In this document: positions 40,503 to 49,234 of the stretch, one piece after another
Layout of the letters: each line of letters begins with the position of its first letter
Numbering within the stretch: the first letter of the stretch is position 1
Source: Bacilli bacterium
GTDB taxonomy: Bacteria > Bacillota_I > Bacilli_A > RFN20 > CAG-449
Length of the DNA: 64,000 nucleotides
NCBI GenBank assembly: GCA_900755065.1
Contig: CAAEFC010000022.1
Coordinates: 1 to 64,000, forward strand
Direction: 5' to 3'
Made by a program: the position numbers and the translations under genes
Notes under the pieces: generated by a model
What the model saw: the letters and a program-made list of their open reading frames with translations, nothing else
What the model was told of the DNA's origin: nothing
The model's database searches: none

Positions 40503-41459
40503 TCAACGGAGGAACGGACGGAAATAGCGGTTCAGGAGCAATTGGCGGATCAGCAAACCTTGCGAAGCCGTGATCGAAAAGGAAAGGCATTGCTTATCGA
40601 TCTGAAAGTTTTTGATGAAAATATGGTGTTTTTTAAACAGCGCGTCCAATTCTTCGCACAGCGTTTCGGGGTGAAAAGCGGCGATCTTATACAGATTGTT
40701 GCTGAGATTGAATCCTAAAATCGGATAACCGCAGGAAACGCGGGAGATCGTCGTATAGCGTTCGTTCAAATTGAAATTCCGCACGATCAGACGGATTTCC
40801 TGCTCTTCGGCTCTTTTGACCGCTTCGCGGTTGATGATCGGGTAGCCGATGTCGCAAAGCGCCAGCGCTTCCTCGTATGACAGGTATTCAAAGCAGTTCT
40901 GCTTCGTCAGAGGATATTGGATTGTCGGATACACGCCGTCGACGTCTTTGAACAACGTAACCTCCTTTTCGTCCAGCATTTCCCCAATCAGAACCGCCGA
41001 ATAATCCGAAGTGCCCCTTCCGAGCGTAATCACTTCGTATTCACTGGATTTGGCGATAAAACCCGGCACGATAACGACTTGATACCGACTGATAATCGAC
41101 TTGATTTTTTCTCTGCTCAGCGAAGTGATCGTTCCTTTTCCGTATTGTTTATCGCAAATCAGACCGATTTCGCGATAAGACAGACTGTATGCCTGAATGT
41201 GCTGTTTGTTCAGTTCGTTGGAAAAGAGGAGCGCGGAGTACGTTTCTCCAAGAGAAAGCAGGCGATCCATTTCCTTAGGGCTTAAACAGGAGCCTTTCAG
41301 CGATTCGATCAAGGTCTCCGTCGCATAGGGAAATCCTTTTCTTCCGATTGCCGAGAGAACGACCACCATCTTCTCGTCCGCCTTCCGGATCATATCGACG
41401 GCGTTATTCATCAGGGTCGGAGTTTGCAAAGCCGTCCCACCAAATTTAATAATCTTCAA
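40503..41459 (-). CDS. Aspartate kinase, short form
   Basis: Phosphorylates aspartate, the first step toward diaminopimelate/lysine, threonine and methionine. The kinase domain has IIKFGGTALQT (residues 3-13), LGRGTSDYSAVLIGEML (about residue 140) and FKDVDGVYPT (about 165). At 318 aa it is shorter than usual (about 400), leaving one ACT-like region after residue 225 in place of two, so feedback control may be altered. The only in-frame start with a ribosome binding site (AAAGGGG) is a TTG. Stands alone. Another amino-acid kinase role is possible but the motifs favour aspartate kinase. Confidence 0.85.
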   Translation of the reverse strand: MKIIKFGGTALQTPTLMNNAVDMIRKADEKMVVVLSAIGRKGFPYATETLIESLKGSCLSPKEMDRLLSLGETYSALLFSNELNKQHIQAYSLSYREIGLICDKQYGKGTITSLSREKIKSIISRYQVVIVPGFIAKSSEYEVITLGRGTSDYSAVLIGEMLDEKEVTLFKDVDGVYPTIQYPLTKQNCFEYLSYEEALALCDIGYPIINREAVKRAEEQEIRLIVRNFNLNERYTTISRVSCGYPILGFNLSNNLYKIAAFHPETLCEELDALFKKHHIFIKNFQIDKQCLSFSITASQGLLIRQLLLNRYFRPFLR

Positions 41460-41592
41460 ATGAAATGCCCCTTTCTTTTTCCATAACGGATTCAGCGGAA
41501 ATTCAGTAACGGAACAGCGCTTTTCTCTTCGATTTTCAAGCGGAATTCAGTCGTTTTTCAGTCCGTCATCATTCAAGAATATGTAAAAAGGG

Positions 41593-41622
41593 CAAAAAAA
41601 AGAAGCGGAGGTCCGCTTCTTT
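41593..41622 (-). terminator. Terminator of hpf
   Basis: An 11-bp perfect stem AAAGAAGCGGA/TCCGCTTCTTT with a 2-nt loop in the simplest drawing and eight T on the minus strand. Confidence 0.88.
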
Positions 41623-41627
41623 ATCGT

Positions 41628-42167
41628 TTATTTTTCGCGCGCCTGAATGACGCCGTAACCGCCGTCGTAACGCTTGTAGACGACGGAAGTCATCTCGTCC
41701 TCCGAGTCCTTATAAAGGAAAAAACTGTGTCCGAGAGCCTCCATCCTAGTGATGGCCTCTTCGATATCCATCGGTTCGAGGTAGACTTCCTTGGCTCTGA
41801 CCATTTCGTCGTTTTCATCGTCCTCTTCGTTGACAATATTCTCGAACGCGATCGATTCGCCGAGACTTTCTTTGTGCCGGCGGCACAGTTTGGTTTTCAG
41901 TTTTCGCATCTGACCTTCGAGTTTATCGATGGCCAGATCGACCGCGGCGTAAAAATCGTCCGCCGTGACCTCTACGCGAAAATCCATCATTTTGGTGTGA
42001 ATCGTGATTTCGATTTTCTGCGCGGTTTTATACGTGCGGGCAAGAACCTTCGCCACCACTTCGTCGGTAATGACAAAGTATTTGTCCATTCTGGAAAGTT
42101 TTTCTTCCACCGCATTCCGCATGGCCTCGGTAATGACAATGTTCTTTCCAACGATCTGACATCTCAT
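41628..42167 (-). CDS. hpf: Ribosome hibernation promoting factor, long form
   Basis: Binds the 30S subunit and pairs 70S ribosomes into inactive 100S dimers in slow growth. The 179-aa length marks the long form of Bacillota: an N-terminal RaiA-like domain (about residues 1-100, GKNIVITEAMRNAVEEKLSRMDKYF, RVEVTADDFYAAVDLAIDKLEGQMRK) and a C-terminal dimerisation domain (about 125-179, EAITRMEALGHSFFLYKDSEDEMTSVVYKRYDGGYGVIQ). AAGGAG precedes the ATG. Single-gene unit with a hairpin near its predicted 5' end. Confidence 0.95.
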   Translation of the reverse strand: MRCQIVGKNIVITEAMRNAVEEKLSRMDKYFVITDEVVAKVLARTYKTAQKIEITIHTKMMDFRVEVTADDFYAAVDLAIDKLEGQMRKLKTKLCRRHKESLGESIAFENIVNEEDDENDEMVRAKEVYLEPMDIEEAITRMEALGHSFFLYKDSEDEMTSVVYKRYDGGYGVIQAREK

Positions 42168-42199
42168 AATAATAGTCTCCTTTCGTTTAATATTAGAGT

Positions 42200-42226
42200 G
42201 CGTAGTTTTCCTACGCTACTATTATA
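42200..42226 (-). promoter_or_regulatory. -10 element and 5' hairpin of hpf
   Basis: Minus strand TATAAT (42221-42226) is followed by a 6-bp hairpin GCGTAG/CTACGC with a 5-nt loop that would begin at about the first transcribed base. No good -35 was found. Such a 5' hairpin could protect the message from 5' decay. Confidence 0.4.
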
Positions 42227-42235
42227 AGGCCAAAA

Positions 42236-42303
42236 AAAGAAAAAAAGTAGTCTAGTATTCTCCGTCGGATTATCATATAATGATAGATGGTCAAGACTAC
42301 TTT
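42236..42303 (-). terminator. Terminator of metK
   Basis: A 10-bp stem AAAGTAGTCT/AGACTACTTT closes a 41-nt loop that contains a smaller ATCAT/ATGAT stem. On the minus strand it ends in a run of T. Confidence 0.65.
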
Positions 42304-42309
42304 AAAAAT

Positions 42310-43476
42310 TTATCCGTTTTGCAATAATTCTTTGATTTTTTCCACCTGGTCGAGCCGTTCCCAAGGGCAATCCACGTCCGGCCGTCCGAAGTGGCCGTAA
42401 GAGGCCAGATCCGCATAGCGGAACGGCGGTTCGGTCAGGCTGAATTTTTTGATGATCGCGGCCGGTCTCAGATCGAACAGGCGGCGAATGATTTCCAGAA
42501 TCCGGGTTTCCGGATAAGCGGACGTATGGAACGTGTCGACCGAAACCGACAGGGGTTCGCTTTCCCCGATCGCGTAACTCAACTGTACTTCGATCTTGTC
42601 GGCCACGCCGGCCGCGCACAGGTTTTTCGCCACGTATCGCGCCGCGTAAGCCGCAGAACGATCCACTTTGGACGGATCTTTTCCGGAGAAAGAACCTCCC
42701 CCGTGTTTTCCCACGCCGCCGTAGGTGTCGACGATGATTTTTCTTCCCGTCAGCCCGGTGTCTCCCGCCGGTCCGCCAATGACGAACCGCCCGGTCGGGT
42801 TGATCAGGACCTTGTAATCGTTGTCGAATCCGTACGACTTCGCGACGACATCGATAATCCGATGCTCGATAAACGCTTTGAACGCTTTCAGATCGATGTC
42901 CGGCTCATGCTGAATCGACATCAGAACCGTATCGATCTTTGTTTTTCCGCCCGTATAATCGATGGTTACCTGCGATTTCATATCCGGACGGGCGCCCGGA
43001 AAGAGTCCGCTTTTTCTCAGATTCGAAGCGTATCGCACCAGTTTATGAGCGATGCCGATGCCTAAGGGCATGTAATTCTCGGTTTCGTTGCAGGCGTAAC
43101 CGAACATGATGCCCTGATCGCCCGCGCCGATTTCTTCGCTGTTTTCGCGGACGACGCCCTGATTGATGTCCGGCGACTGCTCCTTGATCAGATTCAGAAT
43201 CCGGCAATGCGCGCCGTCGATGCCCTTTTCGTCGGAGTCGTAACCGATCGAAAGCAGGACATTCCGCGCGATGGCTTCGTAATCGACTTTGGCTTTCGTC
43301 GTGATTTCACCGCCGATGATCAGAAAATCGGTCGTAACGAAACACTCGCAAGCCACATGTGAATGAGGATCGTCTTTCAGGCAGGCGTCGAGAATCGCAT
43401 CGCTGATCTGATCGCAGATCTTATCCGGATGCCCTTCGGAAACCGATTCGGACGTAAACAAAATTTTTTCCTGCAT
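42310..43476 (-). CDS. metK: S-adenosylmethionine synthetase
   Basis: Makes S-adenosylmethionine from methionine and ATP. The 388-aa protein has TSESVSEGHPDKICDQISDA near the start, GAGDQGIMFGYA (about residue 115), the P-loop-like GGGSFSGKDPSKVDRSAAYAAR (about residue 260) and the usual C-terminus. The ATG at MQEKILFTSESV has AGAGG upstream; an upstream open extension of 17 Lys-rich codons belongs to a different small gene region. No SAM riboswitch was recognised. Product feeds rsmD in this window. Confidence 0.97.
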   Translation of the reverse strand: MQEKILFTSESVSEGHPDKICDQISDAILDACLKDDPHSHVACECFVTTDFLIIGGEITTKAKVDYEAIARNVLLSIGYDSDEKGIDGAHCRILNLIKEQSPDINQGVVRENSEEIGAGDQGIMFGYACNETENYMPLGIGIAHKLVRYASNLRKSGLFPGARPDMKSQVTIDYTGGKTKIDTVLMSIQHEPDIDLKAFKAFIEHRIIDVVAKSYGFDNDYKVLINPTGRFVIGGPAGDTGLTGRKIIVDTYGGVGKHGGGSFSGKDPSKVDRSAAYAARYVAKNLCAAGVADKIEVQLSYAIGESEPLSVSVDTFHTSAYPETRILEIIRRLFDLRPAAIIKKFSLTEPPFRYADLASYGHFGRPDVDCPWERLDQVEKIKELLQNG

Positions 43477-43498
43477 AATGACTACCTCTTTCAAAAGA

Positions 43499-43678
43499 TT
43501 ATTCTTTTTTCTTTTCTTCTTCTTCAAATTCGATCAGGTTGATTTTATTCATCAGGATTTCGCTCGGAGTAACTCCGGAAATCTTTTCGATAATGTCAAA
43601 ATCCAGTCCCATTTCGAACAAAGTATCCGCAATCTGAAACTGCGCTTTCTTTTTCTTTGATTTCACATTCATCACCAT
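43499..43678 (-). CDS. Small HTH-like protein upstream of metK
   Basis: A 59-aa frame starting MVMNVKSKKKKAQFQIADTLF. Residues 14-40 (FQIADTLFEMGLDFDIIEKISGVTPSEIL) have the pattern of a helix-turn-helix, like the C-terminal motif found in some Rpn-type and other small proteins (IAxxLLxxGxxxxxIAxxTGLSxxEI). The tail is acidic then Lys-rich. AAGGT lies before the start, and the stop is 22 bases before metK, so the two are probably cotranscribed. A third-codon ATG is an alternative start. Confidence 0.55.
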   Translation of the reverse strand: MVMNVKSKKKKAQFQIADTLFEMGLDFDIIEKISGVTPSEILMNKINLIEFEEEEKKKE

Positions 43679-43718
43679 ACCTTAAAGTATGAGCGACAAA
43701 TCCATTTCTATACTTAAA

Positions 43719-43964
43719 TTATTCGATCGTTTTCAGCGCTTTGGCGATCTGATCCGGACAGGAAGTGGATTTCATTCCGCACCGGATTCCTTCCAGGCGC
43801 GAGATGACTTCCCCGATGTCCATACCGACCAGAAGCGAACTGATTCCCTGCAAATTGCCGGAACAACCTCCGATCACCTTGACCGAAACGATTTTCCCGT
43901 TCTCGTGATCGATGAGAATCTGCCTCGAACAAACTCCCGACGGCGTGTAAACCAGATGCTCCAT
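43719..43964 (-). CDS. TSCPD-domain protein
   Basis: An 81-aa protein of the short TSCPD family (TIGR03905-like): MEHLVYTPSGVCSRQILIDHE..., GGCSGNLQGISSLLVGM and GIRCGMKSTSCPDQIAKAL. Four Cys suggest metal binding. The same domain is found at the end of some B12-type ribonucleotide reductases; the role of the free-standing form is not known. Its ATG shares one base with the pduL stop codon (TGATG), so the genes are coupled. Confidence 0.85.
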   Translation of the reverse strand: MEHLVYTPSGVCSRQILIDHENGKIVSVKVIGGCSGNLQGISSLLVGMDIGEVISRLEGIRCGMKSTSCPDQIAKALKTIE

Positions 43965-44536
43965 CAGCGGACGATTTCTCCCATCACCGTTCCCGACAGC
44001 GCGCCCGCGTTGGACTCGTCGGTATCGATGTGCATCGCCAGCGCATAAGTCGGGCTGACTCGGACGACCGTGTCGTGGAATGTCAGGTTTCTGCCCGTCT
44101 CGTTGACGACTTTCACGCTGACGACATCCTTGTCTTTCACGCCGAATTCTTCCGCGTCTTCGGGAGTCATGTGAATGTGTCTCTTGGCAATGATGACGCC
44201 TTCTTCGATCGTCACTTCGCCGCACGGACCGACCAGCCGACAACCGGCGCTTCCCTTGATGTCGCCCGATTCTCTCACGGGCGCGACCACGCCGATCGTA
44301 CGGGCATCGGTGAACGACAACTCAACCTGATTGTCCTTTCTGACCGGGCCGAGAATCGAGCAGTTGAGCATTCCTCTTTCTCCGATCACCTGAACTTTCT
44401 GCGCCGAAGCGAATTGCCCCGGTTGGGAAAGCATCTTCTTGACGCTGAGTTCCGCGCCTTCGCCGAAAAGAATTTCCAACGTCGCCTGATTGACGTGAAC
44501 GTGTCTGGCACTGGTTTCGATTACAAACTGTTTCAT
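43964..44536 (-). CDS. pduL: PduL-type phosphotransacylase
   Basis: Converts acetyl- or propionyl-CoA and phosphate to the acyl phosphate, for ATP production with acetate kinase. The 190-aa protein has two PduL halves, with metal-binding His in ETSARHVHVNQ (about residue 12) and AKRHIHMTPEDA (about residue 115), GPCGEVTIEEGV and ILGPVRKDNQVELS. It lacks the N-terminal targeting peptide of microcompartment versions and no shell genes are nearby, so it probably acts in the cytoplasm in place of Pta. GGAGGAG precedes the ATG. Confidence 0.92.
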   Translation of the reverse strand: MKQFVIETSARHVHVNQATLEILFGEGAELSVKKMLSQPGQFASAQKVQVIGERGMLNCSILGPVRKDNQVELSFTDARTIGVVAPVRESGDIKGSAGCRLVGPCGEVTIEEGVIIAKRHIHMTPEDAEEFGVKDKDVVSVKVVNETGRNLTFHDTVVRVSPTYALAMHIDTDESNAGALSGTVMGEIVR

Positions 44537-44572
44537 AACTCCTCCGTTATCCTTCTGTTTTTTTGCATATTC

Positions 44573-44601
44573 ATTCTACTCTTCGGGACGCTTTTTGTCT
44601 A
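44573..44601 (-). promoter_or_regulatory. Promoter of pduL
   Basis: Minus strand TAGACA and TAGAAT with a 17-nt spacer, about 35 bases before the start. Confidence 0.55.
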
Positions 44602-44823
44602 GTCAAAAGTGACGGAGGAAAGAAAGAGAAACGATCGGTCGGAACCCGGAATGGTTTTTTCCGCATGAAGCCGGCAAAGGGCGGTTTCCCTTTTTCGTGA
44701 AAGCGTTTCCAAAACAGAAGCAAAGCCAAATGCCTGTTTTCAAGTGCCGGAATATATGTTAAAATAAAGTCCTTAATGTTCTTCAAAAACTTTCATTGTT
44801 CCCTACGATAAGGAGGAGGAAGT

Positions 44824-46596
44824 ATGCTCTTCGGAAAACACGTCAACAAGTACTATCTGAAATATTTCTGGTATTTTTTCTTCGGAATTCTCGCCTTGAT
44901 CGTCGTGGATTACGTTCAACTTCTCGTCCCGGAAGAAATCGGGAACATCGTCGACAACGTTCAGGACGGAGCGATCACTTCCGTTTTCGACTGGAAACTG
45001 ATGAAGTCGATCCTCACGATCTTTCTCGTCGCCGTCTGCATGTTTGTCGGCCGTTTCGTCTGGCGGAGATGCATTCTTTCCGAAGCGGTCAAGATTCAGG
45101 CCGATATTCGTCAGGAAATGTTCCTGAAAACCGAAATCCTGTCGCAAAGATACTACAAACAGAACAAAACCGGCGCGATTCTGGCTTATTTCAGCAATGA
45201 TTTGGAGACGGTCGAAGAAGCGTTCGGGTTCGGCATCGTTCAACTGATCGACGGCTTGTTTTTAGGCGTGATGTCGATCGTCAAAATGTTCAGAATCAAC
45301 CTCTACCTGACGCTGATTGCCTTAATTCCGATGGTGATTCTCTGCGTATGCGCCGTCGTGATCGACAAATATATGGAAATGAAATACGAGAAGCGGCAGA
45401 AAGCCTTTGAGGACATGTCTGACTTTTCTCAGGAGAATTTCACCGGAATCCGCGTCATCAAGGCATTCGTCAAGGAAACGAAGGAAATCCGGCAATTCGC
45501 GAAAGAAAACAAGAAGAACAAGGATGCCAATATCGCTTTCGTCCGTTTCGACGCGATTCTGAACGTGCTGATCGATCTGTTGATTTACAGCGTCATCATC
45601 ATCATTTTCTGTCTGGGCGGCTACTTCATCTATCAGACGTCCATCGGAAACGAAACCGGATTCTCCTCCGGCGACATCATTCGCTTCGTCGGCTATTTCG
45701 ACGCGATCATCTGGCCGGTGTTCGCCATCGCCCAGATCATCAACCTGACGGCCCGAAGCCGCACATCTTTGAGAAGAATTTCCTCTCTTCTGGACGAAAA
45801 GGTGGAAATCACCGACGACGGTCAGGTCGTGATCCCCGAAGAAATCAAAGGCTCCGTCACGTTCAAAAACTTTTCGTTCGCCTATCCCGACGATCCCGAC
45901 GTCAAGGTTCTCGACGGCATCGATTTCACGATTCAGGCCGGCGAGACGGTCGGCATCATCGGAAAGATCGGATGCGGCAAATCGACGCTGGTCAATATGC
46001 TTTTCCGCCTGTACAACGTCGAGGAAAACACCTTGTTCATCGATTCCTACGACATCATGAAACTCCCCGTCAAAGTCGTCAGAGACTGCATCGGATACGC
46101 GCCGCAGGACAATTTCCTCTTTTCGGATACGATCAAAAAGAACATCACGTTCGCCGACGAAACGCTTCCCGACAGCGCGATCGCCGAAGCCGCAGAATTT
46201 TCCGATGTACGAAACAACATCGAGAATTTCAGCGAAGGCTACGAAACGATGATCGGCGAACGGGGCGTCACCCTTTCCGGCGGGCAGAAACAACGGATTT
46301 CCATTTCCCGCGCGGTCATCAAGAATCCGAAGATCCTGGTACTCGACGATTCGGTCTCGGCCGTCGACATCAAAACCGAAGAAACCATTCTGAACAATAT
46401 CCGGAAACTCCGAAAAGGCAAGACGACGATTCTGATCGCTTCCCGGGTTTCCACGGTGGAAAAACTCGATAAAGTGCTGGTTCTGAAAGAAGGAAGAGTC
46501 GAATATTTCGGCACCAACGACGAATGTCTGATCCATTCCCCGACCTATCGGAAAATGGTCGAATTGCAGACGCTCGAAAAGGAATTGGAGGGATAA
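44824..46596 (+). CDS. Half-size ABC exporter with degenerate ATPase site (pair 1, subunit A)
   Basis: A 590-aa protein: six membrane helices (about residues 15-330) then an ATPase domain. Walker A is GKIGCGKST and the signature LSGGQKQRI is intact, but Walker B reads LVLDDSVSAVD with Asp in place of the catalytic Glu, and the H-loop His is replaced (LIASRVSTV). This is the usual state of one subunit in heterodimeric exporters such as BmrC. It pairs with the next gene, which has canonical residues. AGGAGGAGG precedes the ATG. Likely exports drugs, peptides or lipids. Confidence 0.93.
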   Translation: MLFGKHVNKYYLKYFWYFFFGILALIVVDYVQLLVPEEIGNIVDNVQDGAITSVFDWKLMKSILTIFLVAVCMFVGRFVWRRCILSEAVKIQADIRQEMFLKTEILSQRYYKQNKTGAILAYFSNDLETVEEAFGFGIVQLIDGLFLGVMSIVKMFRINLYLTLIALIPMVILCVCAVVIDKYMEMKYEKRQKAFEDMSDFSQENFTGIRVIKAFVKETKEIRQFAKENKKNKDANIAFVRFDAILNVLIDLLIYSVIIIIFCLGGYFIYQTSIGNETGFSSGDIIRFVGYFDAIIWPVFAIAQIINLTARSRTSLRRISSLLDEKVEITDDGQVVIPEEIKGSVTFKNFSFAYPDDPDVKVLDGIDFTIQAGETVGIIGKIGCGKSTLVNMLFRLYNVEENTLFIDSYDIMKLPVKVVRDCIGYAPQDNFLFSDTIKKNITFADETLPDSAIAEAAEFSDVRNNIENFSEGYETMIGERGVTLSGGQKQRISISRAVIKNPKILVLDDSVSAVDIKTEETILNNIRKLRKGKTTILIASRVSTVEKLDKVLVLKEGRVEYFGTNDECLIHSPTYRKMVELQTLEKELEG

Positions 46597-46598
46597 AC

Positions 46599-48437
46599 GT
46601 GGAAGAAAATCTCTATGAAAATTCCGATCGGAAAATGTCCGACCGCGAATTGATCCGAAAAACCTGGAAATATATTCGTCCCTACCGCAGTCGGTTGCTG
46701 GTGGCGATGGTTTTCATGCTCCTTCTGGTCGTTTTCGATCTGATCACGCCGATCATCACTTCGGACATTCTCAAAGAACTGACGATTCAGTACGACGAAT
46801 TCGAGCAGATGATTCCGATCGATATCGTGAAAGTTTTCGTCCTTTCCGGCGTTTACTTCGTCACGATCGTCAGCAACAGCATCTGCATCTACATCAACAC
46901 GATGCTCTTGCAAAAAGTCGGTCAAAGCGTGATTTACGACCTGAGAATGGTCGTCTTCGAACACATCGATAGCCTGTCTCTGAGCCAGTTGAACGAAATT
47001 CCGGTCGGAAGTCTGGTGACGAGACTGACCAGCGACACCAACGCGATGTGCGATCTGTTCACCAACACGATCGTCAACCTCTTAAAAAACTTTCTTTTCC
47101 TGTTCGGCGTTGTGATCGCGATGTTTTGCATCGACTACCGATTGGCTCTTGTCATCAGCATCTACATTCCGATCATCTTCACCGCGACCTTCGTTTTCCG
47201 GAAATACACGCGGAAGAATTACCGGCGAGTGCGGAAAAGTTTCTCGATCATGAATGCCTTTCTCAACGAAAACATTTCGGGCATGAAGATTACGCAGATT
47301 TTCAATCAGGAAGAACGGAAATCGAAGGAATTCGATCATCTGAATCAGAACATCATTCAGTCGAGAGTCAAAGACATCCGGATCTTTTCGATCTACCGTC
47401 CTCTGATCTCCTTTCTCTATTTTTCCGCGATCGGCGTCACGTTTCTCTTCGGCACGCATCTGGTCCTTTCCGGTGCGATTCTGATCAACGAAGTCTACGC
47501 ATTCTACCTTTACGTTTCCAAACTCTTCAATCCGGTTCAGCAGATCGCCGATCAGTTCAACGCTTTGCAAAGAGCCTTCACTTCCAGCGAAAGGCTGTAC
47601 AACCTGCTGGAAACCGAGCCGGACGTGCTGGATCGGCCGGACGCGAAAGAAATCACCCATTTTGAGGGAAAAATCGAATTCAGAAACGTCTGGTTTGCCT
47701 ATAAGGAAAACGAATGGATTCTGAAAGACGTCTCGTTCGTGATCGAACCGAAACAGGTCGTCGCGTTCGTCGGGGCAACCGGCGCGGGCAAGACGACGAT
47801 TCTTCAACTGATCGTACGGAACTACGAGGTGCAGAAAGGCGAAATCCTGATCGACGGAATCAACGTCAACGACATCAAAGTCACGTCTTTACGAAAAAAC
47901 ATCGGTCAGATGCTTCAAGACGTCTTCCTCTTTTCCGGAACGATCAAGAGCAATATCGCGCTGAGAGACGAAGACATTCCGACGGAAGATATCGTCGAAG
48001 CCTGCCGTTACGTCAACGCCGATCAATTCATCGATAAACTGGAAAAAGGGCTCGACGAACCGGTTCAGGAACGGGGAGAAAACTTTTCTTCCGGTCAGAG
48101 GCAGTTGCTTTCTTTCGCCAGAACTGTCGTTCACAAGCCGCAGATTCTGATTCTCGACGAAGCGACCGCGAACATCGACACCGAAACCGAACAGATCATC
48201 CAGAATTCGCTGTTGAAGATGATGAATATCGGCACGATGCTCATCGTCGCCCACCGACTTTCGACCATTCAGCATTCCGACAACATCATCTGTTTGCAGA
48301 ACGGTCGGATCATCGAGCAGGGAAATCATCAGGAATTACTGAAAAAACACGGTTATTATTACAATCTCTACCGTCTTCAATTTGAAGATCAGGATGAAAA
48401 CGCGCTTCCTCTGAAAGCCGAAAGCCAGGGGGCTTAA
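46599..48437 (+). CDS. Half-size ABC exporter with canonical ATPase site (pair 1, subunit B)
   Basis: A 612-aa partner exporter: six membrane helices after a charged N-terminus of about 35 residues, then an ATPase with GATGAGKTT, the signature FSSGQRQ (one change from LSGGQ), ILILDEATANID with the catalytic Glu and the intact H-loop IVAHRLSTI. The start is a GTG two bases after the stop of subunit A, with GGAGGG upstream; a longer frame within subunit A is a shadow. Its 3' end overlaps xth by 4 bases. Confidence 0.93.
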   Translation: MEENLYENSDRKMSDRELIRKTWKYIRPYRSRLLVAMVFMLLLVVFDLITPIITSDILKELTIQYDEFEQMIPIDIVKVFVLSGVYFVTIVSNSICIYINTMLLQKVGQSVIYDLRMVVFEHIDSLSLSQLNEIPVGSLVTRLTSDTNAMCDLFTNTIVNLLKNFLFLFGVVIAMFCIDYRLALVISIYIPIIFTATFVFRKYTRKNYRRVRKSFSIMNAFLNENISGMKITQIFNQEERKSKEFDHLNQNIIQSRVKDIRIFSIYRPLISFLYFSAIGVTFLFGTHLVLSGAILINEVYAFYLYVSKLFNPVQQIADQFNALQRAFTSSERLYNLLETEPDVLDRPDAKEITHFEGKIEFRNVWFAYKENEWILKDVSFVIEPKQVVAFVGATGAGKTTILQLIVRNYEVQKGEILIDGINVNDIKVTSLRKNIGQMLQDVFLFSGTIKSNIALRDEDIPTEDIVEACRYVNADQFIDKLEKGLDEPVQERGENFSSGQRQLLSFARTVVHKPQILILDEATANIDTETEQIIQNSLLKMMNIGTMLIVAHRLSTIQHSDNIICLQNGRIIEQGNHQELLKKHGYYYNLYRLQFEDQDENALPLKAESQGA

Positions 48438-49204
48438 TCGAGATCGACGTTCAGTTCGACGGGGCAATGGTCGCTCCCGGCGATCTGATCGTGGATCAGG
48501 GATGAGATCAGCCGGTCTTTCAGCGATTCACTGACGATAAAATAGTCGATCCGCCAACCGGCGTTGGTTTCCCTGGCGCGAAAGCGGTAACTCCACCACG
48601 AATACTGGACCTTATCCGGATGCAGAAAACGGAACGTATCGAGATATCCCTCCGACAGCAATGCCGTCATCGCGTTTCTCTCCTGAATCGTGAATCCGGC
48701 GTTATGGACATTCGCTTTCGGGTTTTTTAAGTCGATTTCCCGATGCGCGACGTTGAGATCGCCGGCATAAATCACCGGCTTTACGGCGTTGAGACCGTTT
48801 AAATACGCGACGATGTCTTCTTCAAATTGCAGGCGGAAATTCAGTCGTTTCAGCCCTTCGCCCGAATTCGGAACGTAACAGGCCACGTAGTAAAAGCATT
48901 CGAATTCCAGCGTGATCACCCTTCCTTCGTCGTCATACTTTCCTTCCGAAAGGCCGTAATGAACCGACAAAGGCTCCTTTTTCGTAAAGACGGCGACGCC
49001 CGAATAACCGTTTCTGACTTTGGAATTCGTCCAGAAAACGTGATATCCCTCCGGCAGGTAAGGGAAATATTCTTTAAATCCCTTTTCGTTGAGTTTGGTT
49101 TCGTTCAGCGAAAAGATGTCCGCGTCGAACTCGCGGAAAACCCGGTCGAAGTCCTTGTTCAGAATCGCTCGGAATCCGTTGACGTTATATGAAATGCATT
49201 TCAT
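48434..49204 (-). CDS. xth: Exodeoxyribonuclease III (AP endonuclease)
   Basis: Cleaves DNA at abasic sites and trims 3' ends in base-excision repair, a natural partner of the Nth encoded at 60.6 kb. The 256-aa protein has KCISYNVNGFRA at the N-terminus, LNETKL (metal-binding Glu), YAGDLNVAH (Asp/Asn), GWRIDYFIVS and the final GSDHCPVELN with the catalytic His. It lies between two ABC exporter pairs and points the same way as the second pair. Confidence 0.95.
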   Translation of the reverse strand: MKCISYNVNGFRAILNKDFDRVFREFDADIFSLNETKLNEKGFKEYFPYLPEGYHVFWTNSKVRNGYSGVAVFTKKEPLSVHYGLSEGKYDDEGRVITLEFECFYYVACYVPNSGEGLKRLNFRLQFEEDIVAYLNGLNAVKPVIYAGDLNVAHREIDLKNPKANVHNAGFTIQERNAMTALLSEGYLDTFRFLHPDKVQYSWWSYRFRARETNAGWRIDYFIVSESLKDRLISSLIHDQIAGSDHCPVELNVDLD

Positions 49205-49234
49205 CGATATCCCTCTTTTCCAAATGGCGCGAAA

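Noticed and set aside
41460..41592. Possible lysine riboswitch before the aspartokinase
   Set aside because: Only about 130 bases with two short GCGGAA-ATTCAG repeats and no recognisable riboswitch core or terminator stem.
43477..43720. Possible SAM riboswitch before metK
   Set aside because: The stretch is occupied by a small reading frame and shows no S-box pattern.
44571..44786. Minus-strand frame of 71 codons before the exporter genes
   Set aside because: It overlaps the pduL promoter region and the exporter leader, and has no ribosome binding site.
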